Assembly (NCBI GenBank): GCA_965219125.1
Contig: CBDCMO010000002.1
Location: 2,728,001-2,792,000, forward strand
Length of the DNA: 64,000 nucleotides
Source: JBBSOK01 sp965219125
GTDB lineage: Bacteria; Bacteroidota; Bacteroidia; Flavobacteriales; Flavobacteriaceae
Direction of reading: 5' to 3'
Made by a program: the position numbers and the translations under genes. This document shows positions 53,271 through 60,898 of this stretch, piece after piece. The notes below the pieces were generated by a model, which ran no database searches, was not told the origin of the DNA, and was given only the letters and a program-made list of their open reading frames with translations. How positions within the stretch are numbered: position 1 is the stretch's first letter; every line of letters begins with the position of its first letter.

Positions 53271-55043
53271 ATGCAGCATTTAGCAGAAAATTCAAAAGAC
53301 AAAAACAAAACAGAGCATAAAGTTACGATGCTTCAGGCTTTTAAAACGATCATTTGGCCTAGGCGAAAGTTGGTTTTTATAGGGTTGTTCCTGATTGTTA
53401 TTAAAAGTTTGTCCGCTTTGGTTTTGCCATGGCAGAGCAAGGTATTGCTGGATGAGGTTGTTCCCAATAAAGATTACGCGCAATTGTATACGTTGATTGC
53501 CATCGTAATCAGCGCCATCACCATACAGGCGGTAACCTCCTTTTTACTCACCCGAATACTAAGCGTACAAGCGCAATATTTAATAAGTGAACTGCGCTCG
53601 CAAGTTCAGAAAAAAGTACTTTCACTACCCATCAGCTTTTTCGATAACACCAAATCCGGCGCCTTGGTCTCAAGAATAATGAACGATGTGGAAGGCGTTC
53701 GGAATCTTATAGGTACAGGCTTGGTACAATTGGTTGGCGGAACCTTTACGGCTGTAGTTTCCTTGGTTATTTTAATAAAAATAAACGCTTGGATGACACT
53801 TTTTGTATTTGTACCGCTGTCTATATTTGGGATTGTTGCCTTAAAGGCTTTCAAATTTATTCGTCCGGTTTTTAGAACGCGCGGTAAGATTAGTGCCGAA
53901 GTTACCGGAAGGCTAACCGAAACCCTTGCGGGCGTTCGTGTTATAAAAGCCTTTAATGCCGAAGAACAAGAGAATACGGTTTTTGAAAAAGGCGTTGATC
54001 AATTATACCAAAACGTAAAAAAGAGCTTAACGGCAACCGCTTTAATGACCAGCTCTTCCACGTTTTTAATTGGAGTGGCCACCACGGGAATTATGGGAAT
54101 GGGCGGTTATTATATGATAATTGGCGAAATGACCACGGGAGATTTTCTATTCTTCACCTTAATCCTTGGGTTTATGATTGCGCCCATTATTCAGATGAGC
54201 AATATAGGAAGTCAGTTAACCGAGGCCTTGGCGGGTCTGGATAGAACCGAAGAACTGATGAATATGACTGCCGAGGAAGACAACCAAAACAGGACTATTA
54301 AACTGAATACCATAAAAGGTGACATCGAATTTAACGACGTTTCATTTTCGTATGAAGAAGGCAAACAGATTCTGCACAACATTACCTTTAAAGCAGCAGC
54401 GGGTTCCGTAACCGCTTTGGTGGGAAGTTCAGGTTCTGGGAAATCTACCATTGCTGGGCTTTCGGCTACATTTTTAACGCCGCAATTGGGGAAAGTTACC
54501 GTTGATAACCAAGATTTGTCGAAAGTTAAATTAAGCAGCTACCGCCAATATTTAGGCGTGGTTCTTCAGGATGAATTTTTATTTGAAGGCACTATTCGTG
54601 AAAACATTATGTTCCCAAGACCCAATGCCACGGAAGCTGAAGTACAAAACGCTGTAAAGGCAGCCTATGTAAATGAATTTACAGACCGATTTGATAAAGG
54701 TTTAGAAACCTTAATTGGCGAAAGGGGCGTAAAGCTCTCTGGTGGACAAAGACAACGATTGGCGATTGCCCGCGCTATTTTGGCAAACCCAAAAATCATT
54801 ATTTTAGATGAGGCCACTTCCAGTTTAGATACACAAAGTGAGGCTTTAATCCAGAAAAGTTTGGCGGAATTAGTTAAAGACAGAACCACCATCGTTATTG
54901 CGCACCGTTTGAGCACTATTAGAAAGGCCGACCAGATTTTAGTAATTGAAGCTGGGCACATCGTAGAACGCGGCACCCACGACCAATTGATTGCGAAGGA
55001 AGGTCGGTATTTTGAATTGTATACGTATCAGGCGAAGATTTAA
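53271..55043 (+). CDS. ABC exporter, fused permease and ATPase
   Basis: 590 aa half-transporter. Six transmembrane helices lie in residues ~30-320, followed by the ATPase with Walker A GSSGSGKST, signature LSGGQRQR, Walker B IIILDEATSSLD and H-loop IVIAHRLSTI. It works as a homodimer or with a partner; substrates of this MsbA/LmrA-like type are lipids or drugs. Its 3' end from 54874 is duplicated in decayed form after the Fic gene at 56277-56433. Confidence 0.92.
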   Translation: MQHLAENSKDKNKTEHKVTMLQAFKTIIWPRRKLVFIGLFLIVIKSLSALVLPWQSKVLLDEVVPNKDYAQLYTLIAIVISAITIQAVTSFLLTRILSVQAQYLISELRSQVQKKVLSLPISFFDNTKSGALVSRIMNDVEGVRNLIGTGLVQLVGGTFTAVVSLVILIKINAWMTLFVFVPLSIFGIVALKAFKFIRPVFRTRGKISAEVTGRLTETLAGVRVIKAFNAEEQENTVFEKGVDQLYQNVKKSLTATALMTSSSTFLIGVATTGIMGMGGYYMIIGEMTTGDFLFFTLILGFMIAPIIQMSNIGSQLTEALAGLDRTEELMNMTAEEDNQNRTIKLNTIKGDIEFNDVSFSYEEGKQILHNITFKAAAGSVTALVGSSGSGKSTIAGLSATFLTPQLGKVTVDNQDLSKVKLSSYRQYLGVVLQDEFLFEGTIRENIMFPRPNATEAEVQNAVKAAYVNEFTDRFDKGLETLIGERGVKLSGGQRQRLAIARAILANPKIIILDEATSSLDTQSEALIQKSLAELVKDRTTIVIAHRLSTIRKADQILVIEAGHIVERGTHDQLIAKEGRYFELYTYQAKI

Positions 55044-55098
55044 GTGCGAAGGGCACGAAAGGAACGCCCGTGCAAAATAGAGGAGTTCAAAAACCCCA

Positions 55099-55133
55099 AT
55101 TTCTATACACAATCTAACTATATGTATAGAAAT
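55099..55133. promoter_or_regulatory. Inverted repeat upstream of fic, dyad 1
   Basis: ATTTCTATACA (55099-55109) and TGTATAGAAAT (55123-55133) form a perfect 11-bp dyad with 13 bp between the arms. It could be an operator or the hairpin of a leader; the Fic protein's own C-terminal winged helix is a natural candidate to bind it. Confidence 0.5.
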
Positions 55134-55162
55134 TTCAAAAAACAATACATAAAACAATAATG

Positions 55163-55189
55163 TGTAAAGAAAATCTAATTATCTTTACA
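55163..55189. promoter_or_regulatory. Inverted repeat upstream of fic, dyad 2, overlapping a -7-like box
   Basis: TGTAAAGA (55163-55170) and TCTTTACA (55182-55189) form an 8-bp dyad with an 11-bp spacer. The right arm overlaps TATCTTTA, a -7-like sequence, so a protein bound here would block transcription of fic. The ATG of fic is 30 bp further on. Confidence 0.45.
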
Positions 55190-55218
55190 TATTGAATTTC
55201 GTATCTTATCAATTTATT

Positions 55219-56280
55219 ATGAGTTGGAAACCACAAAACCTTCCCTATACGCATGCGTTGGAGAGCATTAAAGTGCTAAAGCTTTTGCCGGAAGCACATA
55301 GGGCATTGGCGGAGTTAAAGGGTGTGGCACAATCCATACCGCGGCAAGATATATTGATAAATACACTTGCCATACAGGAAGCAAAAGACAGTTCTGCCGT
55401 TGAGAATATTGTAACTACCCACGACGAGATTTATAAAGCCAGTATGGGTATTGAAAATATTACCTCCAGTCAGGCCAAGGAAGTGCAAAATTATATTGCA
55501 GCAATGAAAAAGGGTTTTGCTCTTGTGGAACAACATAACTTTTTAACGCTGAATCATATCAAGGAAATTCAAGGCATATTAGAAAACAATAATGCAGGTT
55601 TTCGAAAAGTTTCTGGAACAACTTTAAAGAATCAAGACACCAATCAAGTTGTGTATACGCCACCACAGCATAAGGATGAAATTGACGGGCTGATGCAAAA
55701 CCTGGAAAGATATATCAATAATCCTGAGCTTTTGCCCTTGGATCACTTAATTAAAATGGCGGTATTCCATTTTCAATTTGAAAGCATCCACCCTTTTTAT
55801 GATGGTAATGGACGCACTGGCAGAATTTTGAATATACTGTACTTAATACAATACCAGTTGCTGGAAATTCCCATCCTCTATCTAAGTAAATACAACATAC
55901 AGCATAAAAATGATTATTATCGTCTGCTTCAGCAAGTACGTGATGCTGGAGAATGGGAAGACTATCTTTGTTATATGATTACGGCAGTTACAGTAACGGC
56001 AAAAGATACTTTACAAAAGGTGAAAAATATAAAAGCCGAAATGGCGAACTATAAAATCATTTTACGAAACAACTATAAGTTTTATAGCCAAGATTTGCTC
56101 AATCATTTGTTTAAACAGCCTTATACAAAAATTGAGTTTTTACAGCAGGAATTAAATGTCTCCCGAATTACGGCAGCCAACTATTTAAACCAATTAGCTA
56201 AAGATGGCCATCTTAAAAAACACAAAATTGGAAGAGCAAATTATTATGTGAATGGTACCGTTTTGAATGCTTTAAATTAA
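55219..56280 (+). CDS. Class II Fic-domain AMPylase/nucleotidyltransferase with C-terminal winged helix
   Basis: 353 aa from the ATG at 55219 (the frame begins with a TTG at 55192). The Fic catalytic motif HPFYDGNGRTGR is at 191-202. The inhibitory [S/T]xxxE[G/N] motif SSAVEN is at 58-63 in the N-terminal domain, so it is a class II, self-inhibited Fic protein. A C-terminal winged helix (about 300-353, EFLQQELNVSRITAANYLN) can bind DNA. It would AMPylate a target protein; the target is unknown. It sits between the true end of the ABC gene and a decayed second copy, and its stop codon lies in the duplicated sequence. Confidence 0.9.
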   Translation: MSWKPQNLPYTHALESIKVLKLLPEAHRALAELKGVAQSIPRQDILINTLAIQEAKDSSAVENIVTTHDEIYKASMGIENITSSQAKEVQNYIAAMKKGFALVEQHNFLTLNHIKEIQGILENNNAGFRKVSGTTLKNQDTNQVVYTPPQHKDEIDGLMQNLERYINNPELLPLDHLIKMAVFHFQFESIHPFYDGNGRTGRILNILYLIQYQLLEIPILYLSKYNIQHKNDYYRLLQQVRDAGEWEDYLCYMITAVTVTAKDTLQKVKNIKAEMANYKIILRNNYKFYSQDLLNHLFKQPYTKIEFLQQELNVSRITAANYLNQLAKDGHLKKHKIGRANYYVNGTVLNALN

Positions 56281-56433
56281 AGACAGAACCACCATCGTTA
56301 TTGCGCACCGTTTAAGTACCATTAAATTTTAGTTATTGAAGTTGGGAATATAGTAGAAGGTGTAACCCACGACCAATTGATTGCGAAGGAAGGTAGGTAT
56401 TATGAATTGTGTACTTATCAGGCGAAGATTTAG
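56277..56433 (+). pseudogene. Decayed duplicate of the ABC exporter 3' end
   Basis: Begins TTAAAGACAGAACCACCATC and follows the ABC sequence at 54874-55043: the first 37 bases are identical, later ones diverge, a 13-base deletion shifts the frame, and the end ...GGCGAAGATTTA matches the stop region. The similarity continues past the stop to about 56455 (GGAACGCC..GC). It starts in the Fic stop codon. Confidence 0.85.
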
Positions 56434-56478
56434 GTAGAAAAAAATGGAACGCCTGCGTCACAAGAAAAAATAATTATT

Positions 56479-56799
56479 TTATTTCATGTTATTCCTATCT
56501 TCATCCAATATTTTAGATGGGTTTTGGCGTACATCAAAAACATCATTTATAAATATGGTTTGCTTTTCAACCCTGTAGATTATTTTGTAATTCCCACTCA
56601 AAACGTATCTGTGGCTTTCATTCAATTTTTCCAAATAAAATTCTATTTGACCGGATTCTGGATACTGAATAAGTTGTTTCGTTGATTCAAGAATTTGTCG
56701 CCGAATTTTATGGGCAACTTTTTTACTTGCCCTGTCTTTATAGTAATCGAAGATGGTTTTTAGGTTTTCAATGGCGAAGTTTGACCAAATAATTTGCAT
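56479..56799 (-). CDS. ParE/RelE-family toxin
   Basis: 106 aa. The fold of ParE/RelE toxins is visible: WSNFAIENLKTIFDYYKDRA, IRRQILESTKQLIQYPESG and the C-terminal strands YVLSGNYKIIYRV and INDVFDVRQNP. ParE toxins poison gyrase and RelE toxins cut mRNA on ribosomes; the catalytic residues do not decide between them. It is directly downstream of its antitoxin with a 10-bp gap. Confidence 0.85.
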   Translation of the reverse strand: MQIIWSNFAIENLKTIFDYYKDRASKKVAHKIRRQILESTKQLIQYPESGQIEFYLEKLNESHRYVLSGNYKIIYRVEKQTIFINDVFDVRQNPSKILDEDRNNMK

Positions 56800-56809
56800 A
56801 GCAAGTACG

Positions 56810-57049
56810 TTACCATTTCTCTGAAATCTTTTCTAATTCGTCCTGATTTTTAAACTTTCCGTCTTTAAAATCCTGTTCAGATTTTTCGATTCTATTAATG
56901 AACTCCTCTAATGTAAAAGGCTTTACTGTGGTTTTAGTATCCTCTGTTTTTCCTTTAAGAAGAAAGCTTTCAATTTTGTTTAAAATGCTTTCGTCTTGAA
57001 TCTGTGCCAAATAGGCGATTAGATTTAATTTTCGGGTCTGGAAATCCAT
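56810..57049 (-). CDS. Antitoxin of the ParE/RelE pair
   Basis: 79 aa. A small, acidic, mostly helical protein (RKLNLIAYLAQIQDESILNKI, then FTLEEFINRIEKSEQDFKDG). It lacks a recognisable DNA-binding domain but the C-terminal half is the usual toxin-wrapping helix. It precedes the toxin in the same operon. This is the toxin-antitoxin arrangement common in Bacteroidetes. Confidence 0.8.
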   Translation of the reverse strand: MDFQTRKLNLIAYLAQIQDESILNKIESFLLKGKTEDTKTTVKPFTLEEFINRIEKSEQDFKDGKFKNQDELEKISEKW

Positions 57050-57111
57050 ACTGAAATAGTTTTATTCAAATATACAAATTTGCTTTTACACTATATACGA
57101 TACTTTAATGG

Positions 57112-57199
57112 CAAGCTAGTGCGAGCGTCTCGCTCGTACCGTTAAAGTTTGGGTCAATCTGTGCGGAGGACACGGGCGGGACGCCCGCGCCAGCGGGGG
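57112..57199. repeat. GC-rich composite palindromic repeat, copy 1
   Basis: Two modules: GCTAGTGCGAGCG..CGCTCGTACC near 57113-57140, and GGACACGGGCGGGACGCCCG then CGCCAGCGGGGG at 57168-57199, the latter with a 6-bp hairpin CGGGCG/CGCCCG. The same two modules in the same order occur at 62790-62932. The rest of the 472-bp gap between the antitoxin and the HTH-ImmA gene holds the 11-bp array and one more half copy. Confidence 0.75.
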
Positions 57200-57276
57200 A
57201 TTTGCTGCCATTTGCAACTTTTTGCGTGCAATTGTCAATAAGCTTAAACCCGACATTTGCGTTTTTTACGGTACAG

Positions 57277-57351
57277 TTGTTCGGGAATTGTTCGAGTGTT
57301 GTTCGCGAATTGTTCGCGAAATGACACTTTTTGCGAACAAGGGGCGAACAA
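57277..57351. promoter_or_regulatory. Array of 11-bp phased repeats (four direct, two inverted)
   Basis: TTGTTCG recurs exactly every 11 bp at 57277, 57288, 57299 and 57310. The units read TTGTTCGGGAA, TTGTTCGAGTG, TTGTTCGCGAA and TTGTTCGCGAA. Nine bases on, two inverted copies end in CGAACAA at 57340 and 57351, again 11 bp apart. This looks like cooperative protein sites on one face of the helix. It is 170 bp before the HTH-ImmA/IrrE start codon and could be its operator. Confidence 0.65.
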
Positions 57352-57382
57352 TCGTGGAAGGAGGGTGGGGGGAGTGTGTGGA

Positions 57383-57412
57383 GGGCATGGGCGGTACGCG
57401 CACGTTAGCAAG
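57383..57412. repeat. Degenerate half copy of the GC-rich repeat
   Basis: GGGCATGGGCGGTACGCGCA then CGTTAGC aligns with the second module of the composite repeat at 57168-57199, with several changes. It is followed by the leader of the HTH-ImmA/IrrE gene. Confidence 0.55.
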
Positions 57413-57521
57413 GAATATTTACTAAACAATAAAAGTGCAAAACCTGTTGATAAAAAAAATGTACCTATACATTTTTAATGCTATTTTAAGATTATTTTTG
57501 GCTTACGCATTAAAAAGAAAT

Positions 57522-58748
57522 ATGAGTAATAAGTATTCAGATAGTGATGAGATATTAAATAGATTATTCGAGCCTAAACCTAGGAAAGTTAAGGATTCAT
57601 TGGATGAACTGTTTAATAAACGTGTTGCAAGTTTAAATATAAAAAAAACAACTGCATTAAGTATAATGAAGATGACAACTCGCACCTTGGATGGAATACT
57701 TACGGGCGAGCAAAAAATGTTAGATTACACACAATTGTTAAAACTGGCTGACTTTCTTGAAATTGAAATTGAACAGATTGCAACCCTTTATTTAGAAAAA
57801 CTAAAAGAAATACATAATGATGAAAAGGAAATAAAGCGAACTAATGAAATGGTTGATTTTGTTAATGAAAACTTTAATCTGGCAGAACTGCGTAAAGTTG
57901 GTCTTGTTGATTCATTAACTGATTATGAAGGTATGATCCAGTCCATTTGTAAGTACTTCGGACTTAAAAATATTTTTGAATATAAAGAGCCTGAAATGAA
58001 TATTGCTTTTAGCTCTGGTAAAAGAGCAATAAGAAATTGTGGGGTTAAAAATTGGATGTATCTGGCTGAGCAAATTTGTATTGAATTACGAAATCCAAAT
58101 GAATATAATTCAGAGAATCTTATTAATTATTTTCCACAAATTCGATGGCAATCTATAGATGTGGATAATGGTTTAGTTAATGTTATTAAACATTTATATC
58201 AACTTGGAATAACTGTGGTTTTTGTTCCATCTTTTCCATCCTCTCATATTAGGGGCGCAACGTTTTGCGTGAATGATAAACCTTGTATAGCTTTAACAGA
58301 CTATGTGGGTTTTTATCCTACAATATGGTTTGCCTTGGTTCATGAATTATATCACGTCTTATTTGATTGGGAAGAAATATTACTAAACAATTATCATATT
58401 TCTCAAGAAAATAAATTGAATTTTGATAGCGAATCACAAAGTGAACGTGATGCAGATAATTTTGCTCGAAAATATTTGTTCTCAAAAGAGAAAATGCAAG
58501 AAGTACAATCATTTATTAATAATCCTGAGTTAGTCAGACATTTTGCAATATCGAATAATGTCGATCCAAGCTTTGTATATGTATTTTATGCTTTTGATGC
58601 AATTAAAAGTGATAAATATGCGTGGGGTAGGGCAAGAAAAAACAATCCAAAAACAGATAAATTAAAATCTAAACTACAACATAATTTTAAATCCAAATAT
58701 TCCTTTGCTGAACACGTAAAAAAAATCAGAAATACAATTTATAATTAG
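57522..58748 (+). CDS. HTH domain fused to an ImmA/IrrE-type metallopeptidase, 408 aa
   Basis: The start is the ATG at 57522 (MSNKYSDSDE); the frame opens further up with a GTG but has no sensible protein there. Residues ~30-92 form a helix-turn-helix of XRE type (NIKKTTALSIMKMTTRTLDG, LLKLADFLEIEIEQI). Residues ~220-330 form the M78/ImmA-IrrE zinc peptidase, with the motif HELYH at 274-278 and a downstream acidic ligand in ESQSERDADNFARKYLF. Such proteins cut a repressor or sense DNA damage or phage. The next gene begins 5 bp later. Confidence 0.85.
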   Translation: MSNKYSDSDEILNRLFEPKPRKVKDSLDELFNKRVASLNIKKTTALSIMKMTTRTLDGILTGEQKMLDYTQLLKLADFLEIEIEQIATLYLEKLKEIHNDEKEIKRTNEMVDFVNENFNLAELRKVGLVDSLTDYEGMIQSICKYFGLKNIFEYKEPEMNIAFSSGKRAIRNCGVKNWMYLAEQICIELRNPNEYNSENLINYFPQIRWQSIDVDNGLVNVIKHLYQLGITVVFVPSFPSSHIRGATFCVNDKPCIALTDYVGFYPTIWFALVHELYHVLFDWEEILLNNYHISQENKLNFDSESQSERDADNFARKYLFSKEKMQEVQSFINNPELVRHFAISNNVDPSFVYVFYAFDAIKSDKYAWGRARKNNPKTDKLKSKLQHNFKSKYSFAEHVKKIRNTIYN

Positions 58749-58752
58749 ATAT

Positions 58753-59343
58753 ATGAAAGCATCAAAATTAAATTCGGAAGAGTTAAAGCAAGCAAAACAT
58801 TTACAGGAAAAGAAAAATGCTCAATCAATTAAAAAATTAATTTTTGACCAAACCGAAGCACAGGTAAAAGATAAGTATTCCGACAAGGAACTTGATGCTG
58901 AAAATTTAAAGAGGAAATTAGTTGATACCATTGATTTATGGAAGATGAAAAATCTCGATGTAAAAATTCGTAGGAAGCCTATGGAATATGAAGCGATTTT
59001 TACTCAAGACTATTATCAAGAAATGTTTCGCCTAAATAATTGGGAATATAAAGGTATAATAGCTGAAAAGCCTTGGCAAGCAGGGCGATACACAAAGCAA
59101 ATCATTTATTATAGGTTTTCTCACGAAGTATTGCCTTTACTTCAAATTATAAACCCTTTCATTATTACAGGATTTAGAAAGTATAAGCATCATCAGTATC
59201 TTACTCCAGGTTCAAGGATTGAACTCTCGAAATTTATAGCTCAGGCAGTAGATTTAATGAAACAGTGTTCTAATTGGAATGAATTTAGAATTAAATATTG
59301 TACTATGTACAATGTGCCTTATCAGCTGAAATTAATATTCTAA
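58753..59343 (+). CDS. P63C-domain protein, 196 aa
   Basis: Residues 1-60 are helical and charged (KQAKHLQEKKNAQSIKKL). The C-terminal ~120 residues match the P63C domain first seen in phage and prophage proteins: FTQDYYQEMFRLNNWEYKG, GRYTKQIIYYRFSHEVLPLL, and the ending KHHQYLTPGSRIELSKF. Its function is unknown. It is 4 bp behind the HTH-ImmA/IrrE gene, so it belongs to the same transcript and is likely its functional partner or substrate. The family call comes from memory and needs a profile search. Confidence 0.65.
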   Translation: MKASKLNSEELKQAKHLQEKKNAQSIKKLIFDQTEAQVKDKYSDKELDAENLKRKLVDTIDLWKMKNLDVKIRRKPMEYEAIFTQDYYQEMFRLNNWEYKGIIAEKPWQAGRYTKQIIYYRFSHEVLPLLQIINPFIITGFRKYKHHQYLTPGSRIELSKFIAQAVDLMKQCSNWNEFRIKYCTMYNVPYQLKLIF

Positions 59344-59468
59344 GAATATTTGTAGGTTTAATTACCGATTTCCTTTATAGTAGTTGTGTTTTTTCCATAG
59401 TACATCCCAGTTTATAATATCTGCCGCTCGGCTTTTATTCCAACCAATTATGTGGTAAGGTAAATTTA

Positions 59469-59642
59469 TTATTTTCCTTTTTTTTCTGACGAAGATTTTT
59501 CTTCATAAGTGCTTTTCATTTCTTCTTCAAATTCAGAAATCCAAGATGTTCTAAATCCGACAACTTCGATTTTACTATTGTAATTTTCAAAAAAATCAAA
59601 TTCTAATTTTTCTTCTGAATTTTTAATTTGTTTGTTTGTCAT
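59469..59642 (-). CDS. Small acidic protein, 57 aa, upstream-overlapped by the GAF-like gene
   Basis: ATG at 59642, stop at 59469. The product starts MTNKQIKNSEEKLEFDFFEN and continues YNSKIEVVGFRTSWISEFEE, ending in EKSSSEKKGK. It is rich in Glu and Lys and has no membrane helix. It overlaps the last 20 bp of the GAF-like gene, so it is translated after it. No homologue known. After the stop there is a 126-bp gap before the P63C gene with no clear gene. Confidence 0.65.
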   Translation of the reverse strand: MTNKQIKNSEEKLEFDFFENYNSKIEVVGFRTSWISEFEEEMKSTYEEKSSSEKKGK

Positions 59643-60609
59643 CTTCGTTTATTTTTATTTGTAACCATTGTTCTAGTAAATCAGACATTCCATCGGCAAG
59701 TCCTAATAGATTATGAACGTCATATCTTTTGTGAAAACCATCTATTTCATTACAATCTACACATAGATAACCGAAAAAAAGGTTTTTTCTTTCATCTGAT
59801 TTAAATAAAATAGGCGAAATAGGAACAACTATTTCGCTTTTATAAGGTAAAGTCCAATACTTATTTTTGTCTTTATCGTCAATATCTGGAGGTACTGAAC
59901 CATAATCTTTAACACTACTATTACTGTAGTTCGTTGAATTAACTAAATTATTTGAGAAGAAATATGATTTATTTGGAGATTCAATATTTTTTAGAATTTC
60001 ATTAAAACAGGTATTTTCCTTAATGATGTGTTTATTTCCATTTCTTGAGTTATCTCTTCTATCAAAATAACTTTCTTCATCTCTAATTAAAGTGATTATT
60101 TCAGAGTTTTCAGAAATAGGAATGTTCTTTTCTTTTAGGATTACTTTTATTGAAACAGAGTAGGTTTTATTGAGTCTTTTTTCAAATATAGATTTTAATC
60201 TGTTTGAAACTCTAATTAATTGATCGCTTATATCTTTTTTTGTTGTGTTCTTATTCCTTTTTAATTTATTAATCTGAGAAAAAATATCTTTGAGAGATAT
60301 TAATACTTCCCCGTAATAGTTATGCTTTTTTATTAAATCGCTTTTTACTGTACTATTTTGTAAAATTTCTAGTTTTTGTTGTTTTTGATTTACTGTTTTT
60401 TCAAGCTCGTCAATTTTCAAAATGTATTGAATAAATGCCCTAATAATGAATACAAGCAGGAACATACCAACTGCATACCGGATTGAACGGAATCTTGTAA
60501 ATTCTAAATATTTTTCGAAAAAGAAAAATGTCCCAATTGCGGTAGAAGAAGAACCAAAATACCATTTTAAACTCCAATGAAATGCTTCGGTTAACGCTCT
60601 TTTAAACAT
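59623..60609 (-). CDS. Membrane-anchored putative GAF-domain sensor, 328 aa
   Basis: Two N-terminal hydrophobic segments (about 13-31 and 44-63), then a coiled coil (KIDELEKTVNQKQQKLEIL, about 65-85) and a second helical region to about 160. Residues ~150-310 look like a GAF-type domain: SYSVSIKVILKEKN, YKSEIVVPISPILF, NLFFGYLCVDC and a final helix LGLADGMSDLLEQWL. No output domain is seen. It overlaps the 57-aa acidic protein gene by 20 bp. A defence or signalling role is plausible from context, but the family is not recognised with certainty. Confidence 0.6.
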   Translation of the reverse strand: MFKRALTEAFHWSLKWYFGSSSTAIGTFFFFEKYLEFTRFRSIRYAVGMFLLVFIIRAFIQYILKIDELEKTVNQKQQKLEILQNSTVKSDLIKKHNYYGEVLISLKDIFSQINKLKRNKNTTKKDISDQLIRVSNRLKSIFEKRLNKTYSVSIKVILKEKNIPISENSEIITLIRDEESYFDRRDNSRNGNKHIIKENTCFNEILKNIESPNKSYFFSNNLVNSTNYSNSSVKDYGSVPPDIDDKDKNKYWTLPYKSEIVVPISPILFKSDERKNLFFGYLCVDCNEIDGFHKRYDVHNLLGLADGMSDLLEQWLQIKINEDDKQTN

Positions 60610-60733
60610 ATATGGTTTTTAGTTTATGTTTTCTATAATTTTCAACATATATCAGTTTATAAATCTTTATTATATCTATACCATACATTTTTGAAAATTT
60701 ATCTTCGAATATAAATTAAAGTAAAACTTCTAT

Positions 60734-60751
60734 TTTACGGTAAACCGTAAA
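60734..60751. promoter_or_regulatory. Palindrome between the GAF-like and radical SAM genes
   Basis: TTTACGGTAAACCGTAAA is an 8-bp inverted repeat around AA, in the 289-bp region between two divergent genes. It could be an operator. Apart from it and the promoter box at 60887 I see nothing in the gap. Confidence 0.4.
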
Positions 60752-60886
60752 GCGGCAAATTAAGTGAGCCCTCCGTCGCTAAAGCTATTGAGGACAAAGG
60801 GGAGAAATTCAAATATAGAAATTAAATTAACATTTAACAAAAACATTTATCAAACCTAATTCCACCCACCATATTTCAAAGAACCA

Positions 60887-60894
60887 TACCTTTG
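60887..60894 (+). promoter_or_regulatory. -7-like element immediately before the radical SAM start codon
   Basis: TACCTTTG matches TAnnTTTG and ends 4 bp before the ATG at 60899. If functional, the transcript would be leaderless or start inside the first codons. Confidence 0.4.
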
Positions 60895-60898
60895 CCCC

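Noticed and set aside
57222..57478. Several overlapping frames of 61-73 aa on both strands in the repeat region before the HTH-ImmA gene
   Set aside because: They are produced by the 11-bp repeat array and GC-rich palindromes; their sequences are low-information and have no start context or family resemblance.
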